This document shows positions 48,090 through 57,991 of a DNA stretch of 64,000 bases, one piece after another. Position numbers and translations under genes: made by a program. The notes beneath the pieces are model-generated. The model searched no databases. It was not told where the DNA came from and was given only the letters and a program-made list of their open reading frames with translations. How positions within the stretch are numbered: the first letter of the stretch is position 1; every line of letters starts with the position of its first letter. This stretch comes from Mycolicibacterium fallax (lineage in GTDB: Bacteria; Actinomycetota; Actinomycetes; Mycobacteriales; Mycobacteriaceae): assembly GCF_010726955.1 (NCBI RefSeq), contig NZ_AP022603.1, forward strand, positions 1,426,001 to 1,490,000. Reading direction: 5' to 3'.

Positions 48090-49463
48090 CTACTGCGCCT
48101 GGCTGACCGACGACATGTGGAAGTCCGGAATCCGCAGCGACGGCATCGAGGCCCGGTTGAACCAGTCGCCCCACTCCCGCGGCAGCGTCTTCTCCGCCCG
48201 GCCCGCCTCGGTGGCGCGGCGCAGCAGGTCCAGCGGCGACTCGTTGAACCGGAAGTTGTTCACCGCGGCGCTGACCTCACCGTCCTCGATCAGGTAGACC
48301 CCGTCCCGGGTCAGCCCGGTCAGCAGCAGGGACGTCGGATCGACCTCCCGGATGTACCACAGGGTGGTCAGCAGCAAGCCCCGCTCGGTGCCGGCGACCA
48401 TGTCGGCCAGCTCCGCATCACCGCCGGTCATCAGCAGGTTCGACGACGGAATCGCCACCGGCACATCGAATTCCAGCGCCGCCGCGCGCGGATAGGCCAG
48501 CGCCGCGATGGAACCGTCGCGGATCCAGTCCACCCGGGTCAGGTCCAGACCGTTGTCGAACACCGACGTCGTCTCCGACGAGCTGCCCACCGCCAGAAAC
48601 GGCGTGCACTCCAGCCCGGGCGCGGCCGGATCCGAGTACATGGTCAGGCCCAGGTCGGTCAGCCGCTCCCCCACCCGGGTCCCGCCGCCGGGCGCGGCCA
48701 GCGCGGTGCGCCCCTCCTGGGCGCCGCGGCCGTCCATCGTCCAGCCCAGGTAGATCATCATGTCCGCGACCGTCGAGGGCGGCATGATCGTCTCGTAGTG
48801 CCCGGCCGGCAGTTCGACGGTGCGCTGCGCCCAGCCCAGCCGCATCGCCAGCTCGGCGAGCAGATCGTCGGTCGCGACGTCGTCGAACCAGGGTGTGCTC
48901 ACCCCGGCCCACGCGCTGGCGCCGTTGCGCTTGGCGTTGATCTCCACTGACCCGGTCGGCTGCACCGAACGCCGCCGCAGCCCGGTGGAGGTGGCCAGCC
49001 AGGTGGTCTCCACCACGTGATGGGCGAAACCGTAGAGGGTGTCGGGGCCGGTGAAGCCGCGCGCCAGCGCCTCGGCGACCGGGGCGAACACCTCCGCTCC
49101 GGTGCCCGGCGCCGGTTCGTCCCAACCCACCCCGGCCGGGTCGGCGGGCAGCAGCGGGAAGCTGTCGCGGGCCGCGGGCGCCGAGCGCGCGGCGGCCTGC
49201 GAGGCCGCGACCAGCGCGGGGATCGCCTCGCGGTCGACCTCGGCGGAGGCCAGTGAGCCGACGTGCGCCCGGCCGCCGCGCCGGACGATGGAGATCACCG
49301 TGGTGGTGCGCGAGGTCGAAACCCCGTTGGTGGTCATGGTGTTTCCGGCCCAGCGCAGCGCCGCGGTGGCGGTGTCGGTGACCAGGACGATGGTCTCGTC
49401 GGCACCGCCGGCGCAGGCGGCGGCCGCCAGCGCCAGCTCGACGACCTGTGCGGCGGGGATCAT
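48090..49463 (-). CDS. tldE: TldE/PmbA-family metalloprotease subunit
   Basis: The protein has 457 residues. It starts at an ATG that shares one base with the tldD stop (TGATG), so the two are translationally coupled. It has the TldE fold without the metal motif: the C-terminal [15 protein letters not shown] and the glycine-rich [12 protein letters not shown] are typical. In E. coli, TldD-TldE heterodimers degrade unfolded peptides and mature microcins. The same pair occurs as Rv2314c-Rv2315c in M. tuberculosis (from memory). Confidence 0.88.
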   Translation of the reverse strand: MIPAAQVVELALAAAACAGGADETIVLVTDTATAALRWAGNTMTTNGVSTSRTTTVISIVRRGGRAHVGSLASAEVDREAIPALVAASQAAARSAPAARDSFPLLPADPAGVGWDEPAPGTGAEVFAPVAEALARGFTGPDTLYGFAHHVVETTWLATSTGLRRRSVQPTGSVEINAKRNGASAWAGVSTPWFDDVATDDLLAELAMRLGWAQRTVELPAGHYETIMPPSTVADMMIYLGWTMDGRGAQEGRTALAAPGGGTRVGERLTDLGLTMYSDPAAPGLECTPFLAVGSSSETTSVFDNGLDLTRVDWIRDGSIAALAYPRAAALEFDVPVAIPSSNLLMTGGDAELADMVAGTERGLLLTTLWYIREVDPTSLLLTGLTRDGVYLIEDGEVSAAVNNFRFNESPLDLLRRATEAGRAEKTLPREWGDWFNRASMPSLRIPDFHMSSVSQAQ

Positions 49464-50977
49464 CAGTGCCCCGCTTCGGCAACGGTGTTGAGCACATTGA
49501 CTCCCCTGAACAGGGCCGACGGACAGCCGTGACTGACGGCGGCCACCTGGCCGGGCTGGGCCTTGCCGCAGTTGAACGCGCCGCCCAGCCGCCAGGTCGA
49601 CGGCCCACCGACGGCCTCCATGGAGTTCCAGAAGTCGGTGGTGCTGGACTGGTAGGCGACGTCGCGCACCTGACCGGCCAACCGGCCGTTGCGGATTCGG
49701 TAGAAACGCTGGCCGGTGAACTGAAAGTTGTATCGCTGCATGTCGATTGACCAGGACTTGTCGCCGACGATGTAGAGCCCGTCGTCGACCCGCGAGATCA
49801 GGTCCTCGGTGGCGATGTCCTCGGCGGCCGGGGCCAGCGACACGTTGGCCATCCGCTGAATCGGCACGTGGTGCGGGGAGTCGGCATAGGAGCAGCCATT
49901 GGACCGGGACCGGCCCAACCGCGGCGCGAACACCCGGTCCAGTTGGTAGCCGACGAAGATGCCGTCGCGCACCAGATCCCAGGATTGCGCGGCCACCCCC
50001 TCGTCGTCGAAACCGATGGTGGCCAGCCCGTGCTCCACGGTCCGGTCGGCGGTCACGGTCATCACCGGCGAGCCGTAGCGCATGCTGCCCAGCTTGTCCG
50101 GGGTGGCGAACGAGGTCCCGGCGTAGGCCGACTCGTAACCGATGGCCCGATCGTATTCGGTTGCGTGCCCGATGGATTCGTGGATGGTCAGCCACAGGTT
50201 GGTCGGGTCGATGACCAGGTCGGTGACCCCGGCGGTCACCGACGGCGCCTTGGTCTTCTCCGCCAGCAACTCCGGCAGCCGGGCCAGCTCGGTGCTCCAG
50301 TCCCACACCCGGTCGCCGGCGACCACCTCCCAGCCGCGGCCCATCGGCGGGGCCAGGGTGCGCATCGACTCGAAGTGCCCAGCGGCCGGATCCACCGAAA
50401 CCGCGTCCAGGGTCGGCAGCACCCGCACTCGCTGCTGGGTGATCGAGGAGCCGAAGGTGTCGGCGTAGAAGGTTTGTTCCTTCACCGCGTGCAGCCCGGC
50501 CGAGACGTGGTCGACGCCGTCGGAGGCGAGCAGTCGGCCCGAGTACTCGGCCAGCACGGCGATCTTTTCGGCGCCGGGCACCTCGAACGGATCGATCTCA
50601 TAGCTCGAGGTCCACATCGCGTTCTCGTACACCGGCTCCTCGGCCAGTTCGATCGCCTCGGCGTTGAGCGCGGCCAGGCTGTTGGCGACCTCGACCGCGC
50701 GCCGCGCGGTGTCGGCGGCCACCTCCGCCGAAAGCTCGGCGTGCGAGGCGAATCCCCATGTGCCGGCGACGATCACCCGCACCGCAAGGCCCAGCTCGCG
50801 GGTGAGCACCGAGGTTTCCAGTTCGCCGTCGCGCAGCTGGATGATCTCGCTGGTGATCCGGTGTACACGCAGGTCGGCGTAACTGGCACCGGTCTGCACC
50901 GCCGCCGACAGCGCGGCGTCGGCCAGCGCCCGGTGCGGCAGGGCCAGGAAATCGGCGTCGATGGTTCGGGCTGTCAC
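49463..50977 (-). CDS. tldD: TldD-family zinc metalloprotease subunit
   Basis: The protein has 504 residues. The metal site HESIGH is visible near residue 256, followed by the family's GYESAYAGTSF. It is the catalytic half of the TldD/TldE heterodimer and is translated just before tldE. It is divergent from uspABC, with a 171-bp gap that contains the second dispersed repeat. Confidence 0.9.
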   Translation of the reverse strand: MTARTIDADFLALPHRALADAALSAAVQTGASYADLRVHRITSEIIQLRDGELETSVLTRELGLAVRVIVAGTWGFASHAELSAEVAADTARRAVEVANSLAALNAEAIELAEEPVYENAMWTSSYEIDPFEVPGAEKIAVLAEYSGRLLASDGVDHVSAGLHAVKEQTFYADTFGSSITQQRVRVLPTLDAVSVDPAAGHFESMRTLAPPMGRGWEVVAGDRVWDWSTELARLPELLAEKTKAPSVTAGVTDLVIDPTNLWLTIHESIGHATEYDRAIGYESAYAGTSFATPDKLGSMRYGSPVMTVTADRTVEHGLATIGFDDEGVAAQSWDLVRDGIFVGYQLDRVFAPRLGRSRSNGCSYADSPHHVPIQRMANVSLAPAAEDIATEDLISRVDDGLYIVGDKSWSIDMQRYNFQFTGQRFYRIRNGRLAGQVRDVAYQSSTTDFWNSMEAVGGPSTWRLGGAFNCGKAQPGQVAAVSHGCPSALFRGVNVLNTVAEAGH

Positions 50978-51050
50978 GGGTTCTCACGGTATCCGGCCGC
51001 GCGGTGATCGCCGCGGATATCGGGGACTTCGGGCTTCTCGCGCCGCCGGG

Positions 51051-51128
51051 CGTGCACAATTGGGGTGAAATCGGCACCCCCAAGTGGATTATCCAGTTGG
51101 CGGCGCGCACAGCGGACATCTGTGCACG
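51051..51128 (-). repeat. Dispersed ~76-bp palindromic repeat, copy 2
   Basis: The ends CGTGCACA and TGTGCACG are perfect inverted repeats. Read on the minus strand the element matches 1753-1828: TGCACAGATGTCCGCT at one end, a central GGATAATCC and GATTTCACCCCAATTGTGCA at the other. It ends 21 bp before the uspA start, so it may influence that promoter. Confidence 0.75.
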
Positions 51129-51148
51129 CCGCGCGGTTTAATGGCCGA

Positions 51149-52015
51149 ATGATCCGGCGGCGCGAGACCACGCTGGCGTACGCACTGCTGGCGCCCAGCC
51201 TGTTTGGGGTGCTGGCCTTTCTGCTGCTGCCGATGCTGGTGGTGGTCTGGCTGAGCCTGCGCAGCTGGGATCTGCTCGGCCCCATCGAGAATGTCGGCCT
51301 GGACAACTGGGGTTCGGTGCTCACCGACGCCGCGTTCGGCAACTCGCTGCTGGTTACGCTGGGGTTCATTGCGCTGGTGGTGCCGGCCCAACTGCTGCTC
51401 GGGCTGGGCATCGCGGCGCTGCTGGCTCGAGAACTGCCCGGCAGCGGGTTCTTTCGCACCGTCTACGTGCTGCCGTGGATCTGCGCGCCGCTGGCGATCG
51501 CGGTGCTGTGGCGCTGGATTCTGGCCCCGACCGACGGCGCGGTGTCGGCGATGCTGGGGCACCGGATCGAATGGCTGACCGACCCGGGGCTGGCGCTGCC
51601 GGTGGTTTCGGCGGTGACGGTGTGGACCAACGTCGGCTATGTGGCGCTGTTCTTCCTGGCCGGGATCCTGGCCATCCCCGCCGACGTGCTCGATGCCGCC
51701 CGCATCGACGGCGCCACCGGGTGGCAGCGGTTCACCCGGATCATCATGCCGATGCTGCGACCGACGCTGTTCTTCGTCGCGGTGACCGGGGTGATCAGCG
51801 CCGCGCAGGTCTTCGACACCGTTTACGCGCTGACCGGCGGCGGCCCGCGCGGACGTACCGACCTGGTGGCGCACCGGATCTACGACGAGGCGTTCGGGTC
51901 CGCGGCGATCGGGCGGGCCGCGGTGATGGCGATCGTGCTGTTCGTCGTGCTGGTCGCCATCACCATCGCCCAGCACCGCTACTTCCGCAGGCGGATCAGC
52001 TATGACCTCACCTAG
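51149..52015 (+). CDS. uspA: ABC sugar transporter permease
   Basis: The protein has 288 residues and six helices. The cytosolic EAA-like loop DAARIDGATGWQRFTRIIMPML (positions ~182-203) marks a MalF-type permease. It forms a tight operon with a MalG-type permease and a lipid-anchored or membrane-tethered binding protein, in the same order as uspABC of M. tuberculosis, for which amino-sugar binding has been reported. The 3' end overlaps uspB by 14 bp. Confidence 0.88.
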   Translation: MIRRRETTLAYALLAPSLFGVLAFLLLPMLVVVWLSLRSWDLLGPIENVGLDNWGSVLTDAAFGNSLLVTLGFIALVVPAQLLLGLGIAALLARELPGSGFFRTVYVLPWICAPLAIAVLWRWILAPTDGAVSAMLGHRIEWLTDPGLALPVVSAVTVWTNVGYVALFFLAGILAIPADVLDAARIDGATGWQRFTRIIMPMLRPTLFFVAVTGVISAAQVFDTVYALTGGGPRGRTDLVAHRIYDEAFGSAAIGRAAVMAIVLFVVLVAITIAQHRYFRRRISYDLT

Positions 52016-52817
52016 GTCCGGCTGGATCTACCTGGCGTTGGCCGCGGCGGCGGTCATCACCGTGGCCCCGTTCGGGCTGGGCCTGCTGACCTCGGTGACC
52101 TCGGCCCAGCAGTTCGCCACCGCGGCCCCGCTGTCCTGGCCGTCCCCGCCGACCCTGGAGAACTACGCCGCGCTGTCGGGGGCCGGGTTCGGCCGGGCCG
52201 CGATGGTGACCGCGCTGATGACCGCGGTGATCCTGGTCGGCCAGCTCAGTTCGTCGGTGCTGGCCGCGTACGCGTTTGCCCGGCTGGACTTTCCCGGTCG
52301 CGACGCGCTGTTCTGGGTGTATCTGGCAACGCTGATGGTGCCTGCGACGGTGACGGTGGTCCCGCTGTACCTGATGATGGGTTCGCTCGGTCTGCGAAAC
52401 ACCTTCTGGGCCCTGGTGTTGCCGTTCGTGTTCGGGTCTCCGTACGCAATCTTCCTGCTGCGCGAGCACTTTCGTTCGATCCCGCGGGACCTGGAGCGCG
52501 CCGCTCGTCTCGACGGCGCCAACACCCTTGATGTGCTGGTGCATGTGATCCTGCCGGCCAGCCGACCGATCCTGGTCACCCTGGCGCTGATCACCGTGGT
52601 TTCGCAATGGAATTCGTTCATGTGGCCGTTGGTGATCACCAGTGGCGGCAAGTGGCGGGTGCTCACCGTGGCCACCGCCGGGCTGCAGTCCCAGTACAAC
52701 GCGCAGTGGACGACGGTGATGGCCGCGACCACGGTGGCGATCGTGCCACTGCTGGTGCTGTTCGTGGTCTTTCAGCGGCACATCGTGCGGTCGATCGTGG
52801 TGACCGGGCTCAAATGA
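52002..52817 (+). CDS. uspB: ABC sugar transporter permease
   Basis: The protein has 271 residues and is the MalG-type partner, with six helices. The EAA loop reads ERAARLDGANTLDVLVHVILP (positions ~165-185). It starts inside the end of uspA and overlaps uspC by 4 bp (ATGA), so stoichiometric translation is expected. Confidence 0.88.
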   Translation: MTSPRSGWIYLALAAAAVITVAPFGLGLLTSVTSAQQFATAAPLSWPSPPTLENYAALSGAGFGRAAMVTALMTAVILVGQLSSSVLAAYAFARLDFPGRDALFWVYLATLMVPATVTVVPLYLMMGSLGLRNTFWALVLPFVFGSPYAIFLLREHFRSIPRDLERAARLDGANTLDVLVHVILPASRPILVTLALITVVSQWNSFMWPLVITSGGKWRVLTVATAGLQSQYNAQWTTVMAATTVAIVPLLVLFVVFQRHIVRSIVVTGLK

Positions 52818-54121
52818 GGACGCGATTTTCCACCCGGCTGGCCGTCGCGCTGGTCTGCCTGTTCGCGCTGTTGCTCGGCGCCGCGGTGCTGCTCGGCCGC
52901 GAGCCCGGCGCCTCCGGTCGGGTGGTGCTGACGCTGCGACTGTGGGATCCGCGGGTCGCCGCGGCCTACCGGGATTCGGTGCAGGCGTTCGCCGCGGCCA
53001 ATCCCGATATCGAGGTCCGCATCGACACGGTGCCCTACGCCAACTATTTCGACACCCTGCGCACCGATGTCGCCGGCGGCGCCGCCCCCGACGTGTTCTG
53101 GCTCAACAGCACCAACCTCGCCGGGTACGCCGACAGCGGGCGGCTGCACCCGATCGATCCACGGCCCGGGTGGGAACCGGCCGTCGTCGACCAGTTCACC
53201 CGGGCCGGCACGCTGTGGGGCGTCCCGCAACTGACCGACGCCGGGATCGCGGTGTACTACAACGAAGACCTGCTGGCGGCCGCCGGCCTGACGCCGGCCG
53301 ACCTGGCCGAGCTGAGCTGGGGCGACGGTGCGGCCGACACCCTGCGGCCGGTGCTGGCCAGGCTGACCGTCGATGCCGCCGGGCGGCGCGCCACGGACCC
53401 CGGATTCGATGCCGGGCGCACCCGGATCTGGGGGTACAACGCCGCCAATGATCTGCAGGCGATCAACCTCAACTTCGTCGGCTCGGCGGGCGGCAGCTTC
53501 GCCGAGGGGGACGCGTTCACCTTCGACAACCCGGCCGCGATCACCGCGTTCGAGTACCTGGTCGGGCTGATCAACACCGATCATGTCGCGCCGCCGGCCA
53601 GCGACACCAACGACAACGGGGATTTCTCCCGCAACCAGTTCCTGGCCGGCCGGCTGGCGCTGTTCCAATCGGGCACCTACAACCTGGCCAACATCGCCGA
53701 TGCGGCCGGCTTCCGCTGGGGGGTCGCGCCGATGCCGGCCGGGCCGGCCGGGCGGGTCAGCGTCACCAACGGCATCGTCGCCGCCGGCAACGCCGCCAGC
53801 GTCCACCCCGATCGGGTGCGACGGCTGCTGGACTGGCTGGGCAGCACCGAGGGCAATGCGTTTCTGGGCGCGGGTGGGGCGACGATCCCGGCGGTGCGGC
53901 AGGCCCAGCGCGGCTATTTCGACCATTGGTCGGCCCGCGGCGTCGACGTGCGGCCGTTCTTCGAGGTGGTCGACGGCCCGCACATCGAGGTGCCCGCCGG
54001 GGCGGGCGCGGCGGCCGGGTTGACCGCGATCAGGCCGTTCTTCGACGAGATGTTCCTGGGCCGACTGCCGGTGCCGTCGGCGCTGCGGGACGCGCAGGCC
54101 GCCGCCAACCGGCGCTCTTAG
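52814..54121 (+). CDS. uspC: ABC transporter sugar-binding protein
   Basis: The protein has 435 residues. An N-terminal hydrophobic segment (about residues 8-28) without a lipobox Cys acts as signal or anchor. The family-1 solute-binding fold follows: LRLWDPRVAAAYRDSVQAF near the start, then APDVFWLN, and GVPQLTDAGIAVYYNEDLL. No ATPase gene is in the operon, so the transporter must borrow a shared MsiK/UgpC-like ATPase. It converges on the ECF transporter genes. Confidence 0.88.
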   Translation: MRTRFSTRLAVALVCLFALLLGAAVLLGREPGASGRVVLTLRLWDPRVAAAYRDSVQAFAAANPDIEVRIDTVPYANYFDTLRTDVAGGAAPDVFWLNSTNLAGYADSGRLHPIDPRPGWEPAVVDQFTRAGTLWGVPQLTDAGIAVYYNEDLLAAAGLTPADLAELSWGDGAADTLRPVLARLTVDAAGRRATDPGFDAGRTRIWGYNAANDLQAINLNFVGSAGGSFAEGDAFTFDNPAAITAFEYLVGLINTDHVAPPASDTNDNGDFSRNQFLAGRLALFQSGTYNLANIADAAGFRWGVAPMPAGPAGRVSVTNGIVAAGNAASVHPDRVRRLLDWLGSTEGNAFLGAGGATIPAVRQAQRGYFDHWSARGVDVRPFFEVVDGPHIEVPAGAGAAAGLTAIRPFFDEMFLGRLPVPSALRDAQAAANRRS

Positions 54122-54149
54122 GCCGGCGGTTCTTCAGGCCGGCCGTTCT

Positions 54150-54953
54150 TCAGAGCAGCGCCGCCAGCACACACACCGCGGCCACCACGACCAGCGCCAA
54201 CGCATCGCGCCGGGCCGGGCGGGCGGTCGAGGCGGAGATCTGCCCGATGCCGCCGCGCGCGGTGATCGCGTCGCCCATCTCGTCGGCGCGGCGCAGGGCC
54301 GCGGTGATCGCCGCCACCAGCAGGTCGACGAGTTCGAAGCCGAATCGGCGCCAGCGCATCCGGCGGGTGGGCAGCTGCGCGCGGGGCCGCAGCCGTCGGG
54401 CGGCGTAGAGCACCCGGAACTCGTCGACCAGCATCGGGAAGGACCGCAGCGCCAGCGCGGTGGCGGTCGCCCACTCGTCGACCGGGATCCGCAGCAGTTT
54501 CAGCGGGCGGCCCAGGGTGGCGATGGCCGGCGCGATGTCGGCGACGTTGGTCGTCCAGGACACCATCATCGACAGGCCAAGCAGCACCACCGCCAGCAGC
54601 GTGACCCGGGTGAACGCCAGCAGGCCGCCGAGCGCGACGTCGATGCCGAAGACGTGCACCAGCGGCTCCCCGCCGCCGAGCGCGGCGGTGCCCGCCCCGA
54701 TGGCCAGCAGCACCCACATCAGCTTCGGGATCGACGGCAGCGCACCGAACGGGACGCGGGCGATCCGGGCGGCCACCAGCACCACGGCCCCGACCAGCAG
54801 GATCGGCAGCCAGCCCGGGAAGAAGGTCAGCAGCACCGAGAAGGCGAACACCGCGATCAGCTTGGTGCCGGCCCACAGCTCGTGGATCACCGAGTTGCCG
54901 GGCACCGGGCGCAGCAGCACCACCGGCCGCGACTGTTTCTCCGCGCGGCTCAT
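54150..54953 (-). CDS. ecfT: ECF transporter membrane coupling protein EcfT
   Basis: The protein has 267 residues with about five helices and the EcfT signature [15 protein letters not shown] near residue 222, which couples to the ATPases. It starts inside the end of the fused S/A/A gene (4-bp overlap). Together they form a complete vitamin- or metal-type energy-coupling-factor importer, equivalent to Rv2325c. Confidence 0.9.
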   Translation of the reverse strand: MSRAEKQSRPVVLLRPVPGNSVIHELWAGTKLIAVFAFSVLLTFFPGWLPILLVGAVVLVAARIARVPFGALPSIPKLMWVLLAIGAGTAALGGGEPLVHVFGIDVALGGLLAFTRVTLLAVVLLGLSMMVSWTTNVADIAPAIATLGRPLKLLRIPVDEWATATALALRSFPMLVDEFRVLYAARRLRPRAQLPTRRMRWRRFGFELVDLLVAAITAALRRADEMGDAITARGGIGQISASTARPARRDALALVVVAAVCVLAALL

Positions 54954-57043
54954 GCGCCACCTCCGGCCGCCGCGGAGGCCGGTTCCAGCACCCCGCCGTT
55001 GAGATGCAGGATCCGCGGGCACAGTCCCTGCAGGCCGACGAAGTCGTGCGAGATGACCACCACGGTCAGTCCGGTGTCGCGGCGCAGGTCCTCCAGCAGC
55101 CGCAGCAGCTTGCCCTGGTTGACCGCGTCGACACCGGCCAGCGGCTCGTCGAGGATCAGCACCCGGGGGCGGCGGGCCAGCAGGCCGGCCAGCACGACCC
55201 GGCGCATCTGCCCGCCGGAGAGCTGGTCGATGCGCCGCCGGGCCAGCGACCCGTCCAGGCCGACGGTGGCCAGCGCCTCGGTGATCCGGCGGCGGTCCCC
55301 GGGCGAGAAGCCGGCCGCCGAGGCGACCTCGAGGTCCACCCGGGGCCGCATGAGTTGCAGCCGGGCGGCCTGGAAGGCGACCGCGACCTGGCCGTGCTGC
55401 TCGCGGGCGGGTCGGCCGGCCACCAGGCATTCGCCGGTGGTCGGGGTGATCAGGCCGGCCATGATCCAGGCCAGCGTCGATTTTCCGGAGCCATTGCCGC
55501 CGTGGATGAGCACGCCGTCGCCGGCGGCCACGGAGAAGTCGATGTCGCGCAGCGCGGTCTTGGCCCAGGGGGTGCCCGCGCCGTAGGCGTGGGTGATGCC
55601 GCGGCATTCCAGCACGGTCTGTCCGCTGCCGGCGGCCGGGGCCGCCGCGGCGGGCACCGAGGCGGTCTGCACCATGGTGGTGTTGTCCACCGAGTCCGAC
55701 AGGCTGATGATCCGGTCGGCGGCGTCGGCCTCGCCGGTGTAGTGGGTGATCTGCACGACGCTCATCGCATGGCGGGTGGTGAGCCCGGACAGCACGCCCA
55801 TCAAGGCGTCCCGGCCGGCCTGATCGACCATCGAGGTGACCTCGTCGGCGATCAGCAGCCGCGGCTCCCGGGCCAGCGCCCCGGCGAACGCCAGGCGCTG
55901 CAGCTCACCGCCGGACAGCCCGCCGGTGTCGCGGTCGGCCATCCCCGACAGCCCGACCTCGGCCAGCAGCCCGTCGACGTCGACGCGCTGACCCGGCGGC
56001 AGCCCCCACACCACGTCGTCGGCGACCCGGGTGCCGAGCACCTGGGTTTCCGGGTGCTGCAGCACCACCGCGGTGCCGCCGGCCGCACCGAGGGCCACCG
56101 CTCCGGGGCGTTCGACGGTGCCCGCGGTCGGTTCGCGACCGGCCAGGATCAGCATCAGGGTGGTCTTGCCCGAGCCGTTGGCGCCGGTGACGGCGACGTT
56201 CTCCCCGGCGGCGATCTCCATGTCGATGGGGGCCAGGGCGTCGTGCTCGGCGCCGGGATAACGGAACCGAACCCCGCGCAGGGTGATCGGCACCGGGCCG
56301 GGCGGACCCGGCGGCGGGGCGTCGAGCTTGTGCACGTCGGGGATGCCGCGCAGCCGTTCCAGCACCCGCGACAGCGCCCACCAGCCGATCAGCGTCACCA
56401 TCATGATGGTGAACACCGCATAGCCGCCGACCAGCAGCGGCCAGTAGTTCACCGCGGTCGCGACGAAGGCGCGCAGCGGGTCGGCGGGCGCCCGGATCGC
56501 CTCGGCCAGCGCGCTGGACTGCGAGCCGCCTGACCGGTTGGCGGCCCAGTCGGCGGCCTTGGCCATCGCCTCGAGGAATCGGGCGGTGCCCTCGAAGTTC
56601 GCGTTGATGGTGGCGAAGATGAGTTCCCGGATCCGGGACAGCGCGGCCAGTGCGGCGACCGCGAAGCCACCGAAGCCGACGCCGGCGACGAACGACGCGG
56701 CGATCACCGTCGGGGTGCCGCGCCCGCGGCGCTTGACGATGCCGGTCAGCCCGCCGATGTAGGCGCTGATGACGACGGTCATCATCCCGCCGACCCCGGC
56801 GACCAGGAAGGCGATCCCAGCCCCGGCGAACGCCGCCGCGAGCAGCACCCGCAGTCGGTAGCGGTAGGACAGCAGGCCCATCGGGACCATCCCCAGCAGT
56901 GCGACCGACTGAGCGAACGGGACGACGACGGCGATGACCGCGCAGGCCGCGCAGAGCGCGGCGGTGACCGCGGCCTGGGCAAGTTCGGCGGGGGTCAGCG
57001 ACCGCGACGGGCGGCGCTGGGCCGTCGAGCTGTCTGCGATCAC
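54950..57043 (-). CDS. Fused ECF transporter: substrate component plus two ATPases
   Basis: The protein has 697 residues from the GTG at 57043. Residues ~15-210 are a membrane S-component-like domain. Residues ~245-440 are the first ATPase (Walker [10 protein letters not shown], signature [17 protein letters not shown]). Residues ~470-690 are the second ([29 protein letters not shown]). Fusing S, A and A' in one chain is unusual, since they are normally separate. It matches the Rv2326c arrangement. The substrate is unknown. It is transcribed away from the MarR gene across a shared operator. Confidence 0.9.
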   Translation of the reverse strand: MIADSSTAQRRPSRSLTPAELAQAAVTAALCAACAVIAVVVPFAQSVALLGMVPMGLLSYRYRLRVLLAAAFAGAGIAFLVAGVGGMMTVVISAYIGGLTGIVKRRGRGTPTVIAASFVAGVGFGGFAVAALAALSRIRELIFATINANFEGTARFLEAMAKAADWAANRSGGSQSSALAEAIRAPADPLRAFVATAVNYWPLLVGGYAVFTIMMVTLIGWWALSRVLERLRGIPDVHKLDAPPPGPPGPVPITLRGVRFRYPGAEHDALAPIDMEIAAGENVAVTGANGSGKTTLMLILAGREPTAGTVERPGAVALGAAGGTAVVLQHPETQVLGTRVADDVVWGLPPGQRVDVDGLLAEVGLSGMADRDTGGLSGGELQRLAFAGALAREPRLLIADEVTSMVDQAGRDALMGVLSGLTTRHAMSVVQITHYTGEADAADRIISLSDSVDNTTMVQTASVPAAAAPAAGSGQTVLECRGITHAYGAGTPWAKTALRDIDFSVAAGDGVLIHGGNGSGKSTLAWIMAGLITPTTGECLVAGRPAREQHGQVAVAFQAARLQLMRPRVDLEVASAAGFSPGDRRRITEALATVGLDGSLARRRIDQLSGGQMRRVVLAGLLARRPRVLILDEPLAGVDAVNQGKLLRLLEDLRRDTGLTVVVISHDFVGLQGLCPRILHLNGGVLEPASAAAGGGA

Positions 57044-57149
57044 CGGCCCAATTCTGCCAGCCCAGAACGACCGCGGCACACGCCCCCGCCCGGCGGACCG
57101 CCCCGGCCGGTCGCCTACGGTGAAGAAATCATCGCCGCGACGGTTGATG

Positions 57150-57168
57150 TACATAGTTTTTCTATGTA
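57150..57168. promoter_or_regulatory. Probable MarR operator between ECF and MarR genes
   Basis: TACATAG-TTTTT-CTATGTA is a perfect 7-bp inverted repeat with a 5-base spacer, in the AT-rich gap between the divergent ECF and marR genes and 10 bp before the MarR ATG. Size and place fit autoregulation by the MarR protein. Confidence 0.7.
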
Positions 57169-57178
57169 GTTTGTGAGC

Positions 57179-57628
57179 ATGACGTTCGATCGAACCGCGT
57201 CGCAGCGGGAGCTGGGCCCGCGGCTGCTGTCGGCGGTGACTCGACTGAACCGGCTGGCCACCCAGCGCACCCGACTACCGCTGCCCTGGGCCCAGGCCCG
57301 GCTGCTGTCGACCATCGAGAGCTCCGGGTCCGCGCGGATCTCCGACCTCGCCGCGCTGGATCACTGCTCGCAGCCGACGATGACCACCCAGGTCCGCCGC
57401 CTGGAGGACGCCGGCCTGGTCACCCGCACCGCCGATCCCGGCGATGCCCGCGCGGTGCTGATCGCCATCACCGACGCCGGGGTCGCCGCGCTGGCCCGCG
57501 CCCGCACCGACCGCGCCGCCGGCATCGACCCGCTGCTCGATCAGCTCGACGACGCCGAGCGCGAGGTGCTCGCCGAGGCGACCGAGATCATGGACCGGCT
57601 GCTGAAACTGGCCTCGCAGCGCTCGTAG
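57179..57628 (+). CDS. MarR-family transcriptional regulator
   Basis: The protein has 149 residues, or 151 from the GTG at 57173. The winged-helix core is clear: [28 protein letters not shown] is the recognition region (positions ~57-84), followed by the wing around [13 protein letters not shown]. It is divergent from the ECF transporter, with a palindrome between them, so it probably represses both itself and the transporter. No ribosome-binding site is seen, so a leaderless mRNA is possible. Confidence 0.92.
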   Translation: MTFDRTASQRELGPRLLSAVTRLNRLATQRTRLPLPWAQARLLSTIESSGSARISDLAALDHCSQPTMTTQVRRLEDAGLVTRTADPGDARAVLIAITDAGVAALARARTDRAAGIDPLLDQLDDAEREVLAEATEIMDRLLKLASQRS

Positions 57629-57670
57629 CGGGTGCGGGTGTGCACGACGGGTGCGCTGGGTGCGCGTCGT

Positions 57671-57780
57671 GGTGCCGGTGGTGAGCGTGGTGCGCGTCCC
57701 ACCGCGCTGCGCGTGTGCGTCGAGGCCGCCTGGTACGCATGGTGCCGGTGGTGAGCGTGGTGCCGGTGGTGCGCGTCCCA
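57671..57780. repeat. Imperfect direct repeats rich in GGTGCCGGTGGTG
   Basis: The stretch beginning GGTGCCGGTGGTGAGCGTGG occurs at 57671 and 57741. The second copy carries an extra CCGGTGGTG before the shared GCGCGTCCCAC. This looks like slippage-generated sequence. Confidence 0.8.
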
Positions 57781-57797
57781 CCCGGCCGCCGCGCTGG

Positions 57798-57849
57798 TGT
57801 GTGAAAATATTTTCACTCTCGGCCGCGAAAGTGAAAATATTTTCACACA
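57798..57849. promoter_or_regulatory. Perfect 20-bp AT-rich inverted repeat
   Basis: The arms TGTGTGAAAATATTTTCACT and AGTGAAAATATTTTCACACA are exact reverse complements with a 12-base GC-rich spacer. Each arm also holds its own 16-bp palindrome GTGAAAATATTTTCAC. It could be a paired operator or a nucleoid-protein site. It may also form a cruciform or an RNA hairpin. Confidence 0.85.
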
Positions 57850-57867
57850 GCTAGGTGGCGCGGCCCG

Positions 57868-57932
57868 GTGAAGTGGCGCCGTGAAGTGGCGCCGTGAAGT
57901 GGCGCCGTGAAGTGGCGCCGTGAAGTGGCCCG
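57868..57932. repeat. 13-bp tandem repeat (GTGAAGTGGCGCC)
   Basis: Four perfect head-to-tail units (57868-57919) and a partial fifth lie in non-coding DNA downstream of the lipoprotein gene. The period is not a multiple of three. Confidence 0.92.
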
Positions 57933-57991
57933 CCCGGTGAGGTGGCGGGCCCGGGTGCAGTGCCCGGCCGGTGAGGTCCCCGGCGCGGGAC

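Larger units (their letters stand above)
57629..57991. other. 363-bp repeat-rich intergenic region
   Basis: No gene is supported. The region is built of direct repeats (57671-57780), an AT-rich inverted repeat (57798-57849) and a 13-bp tandem array (57868-57932), each listed separately. Confidence 0.8.

Noticed and set aside
57671..57932. CRISPR array
   Set aside because: Repeat units are short, contiguous and without unique spacers, and no cas genes are present.
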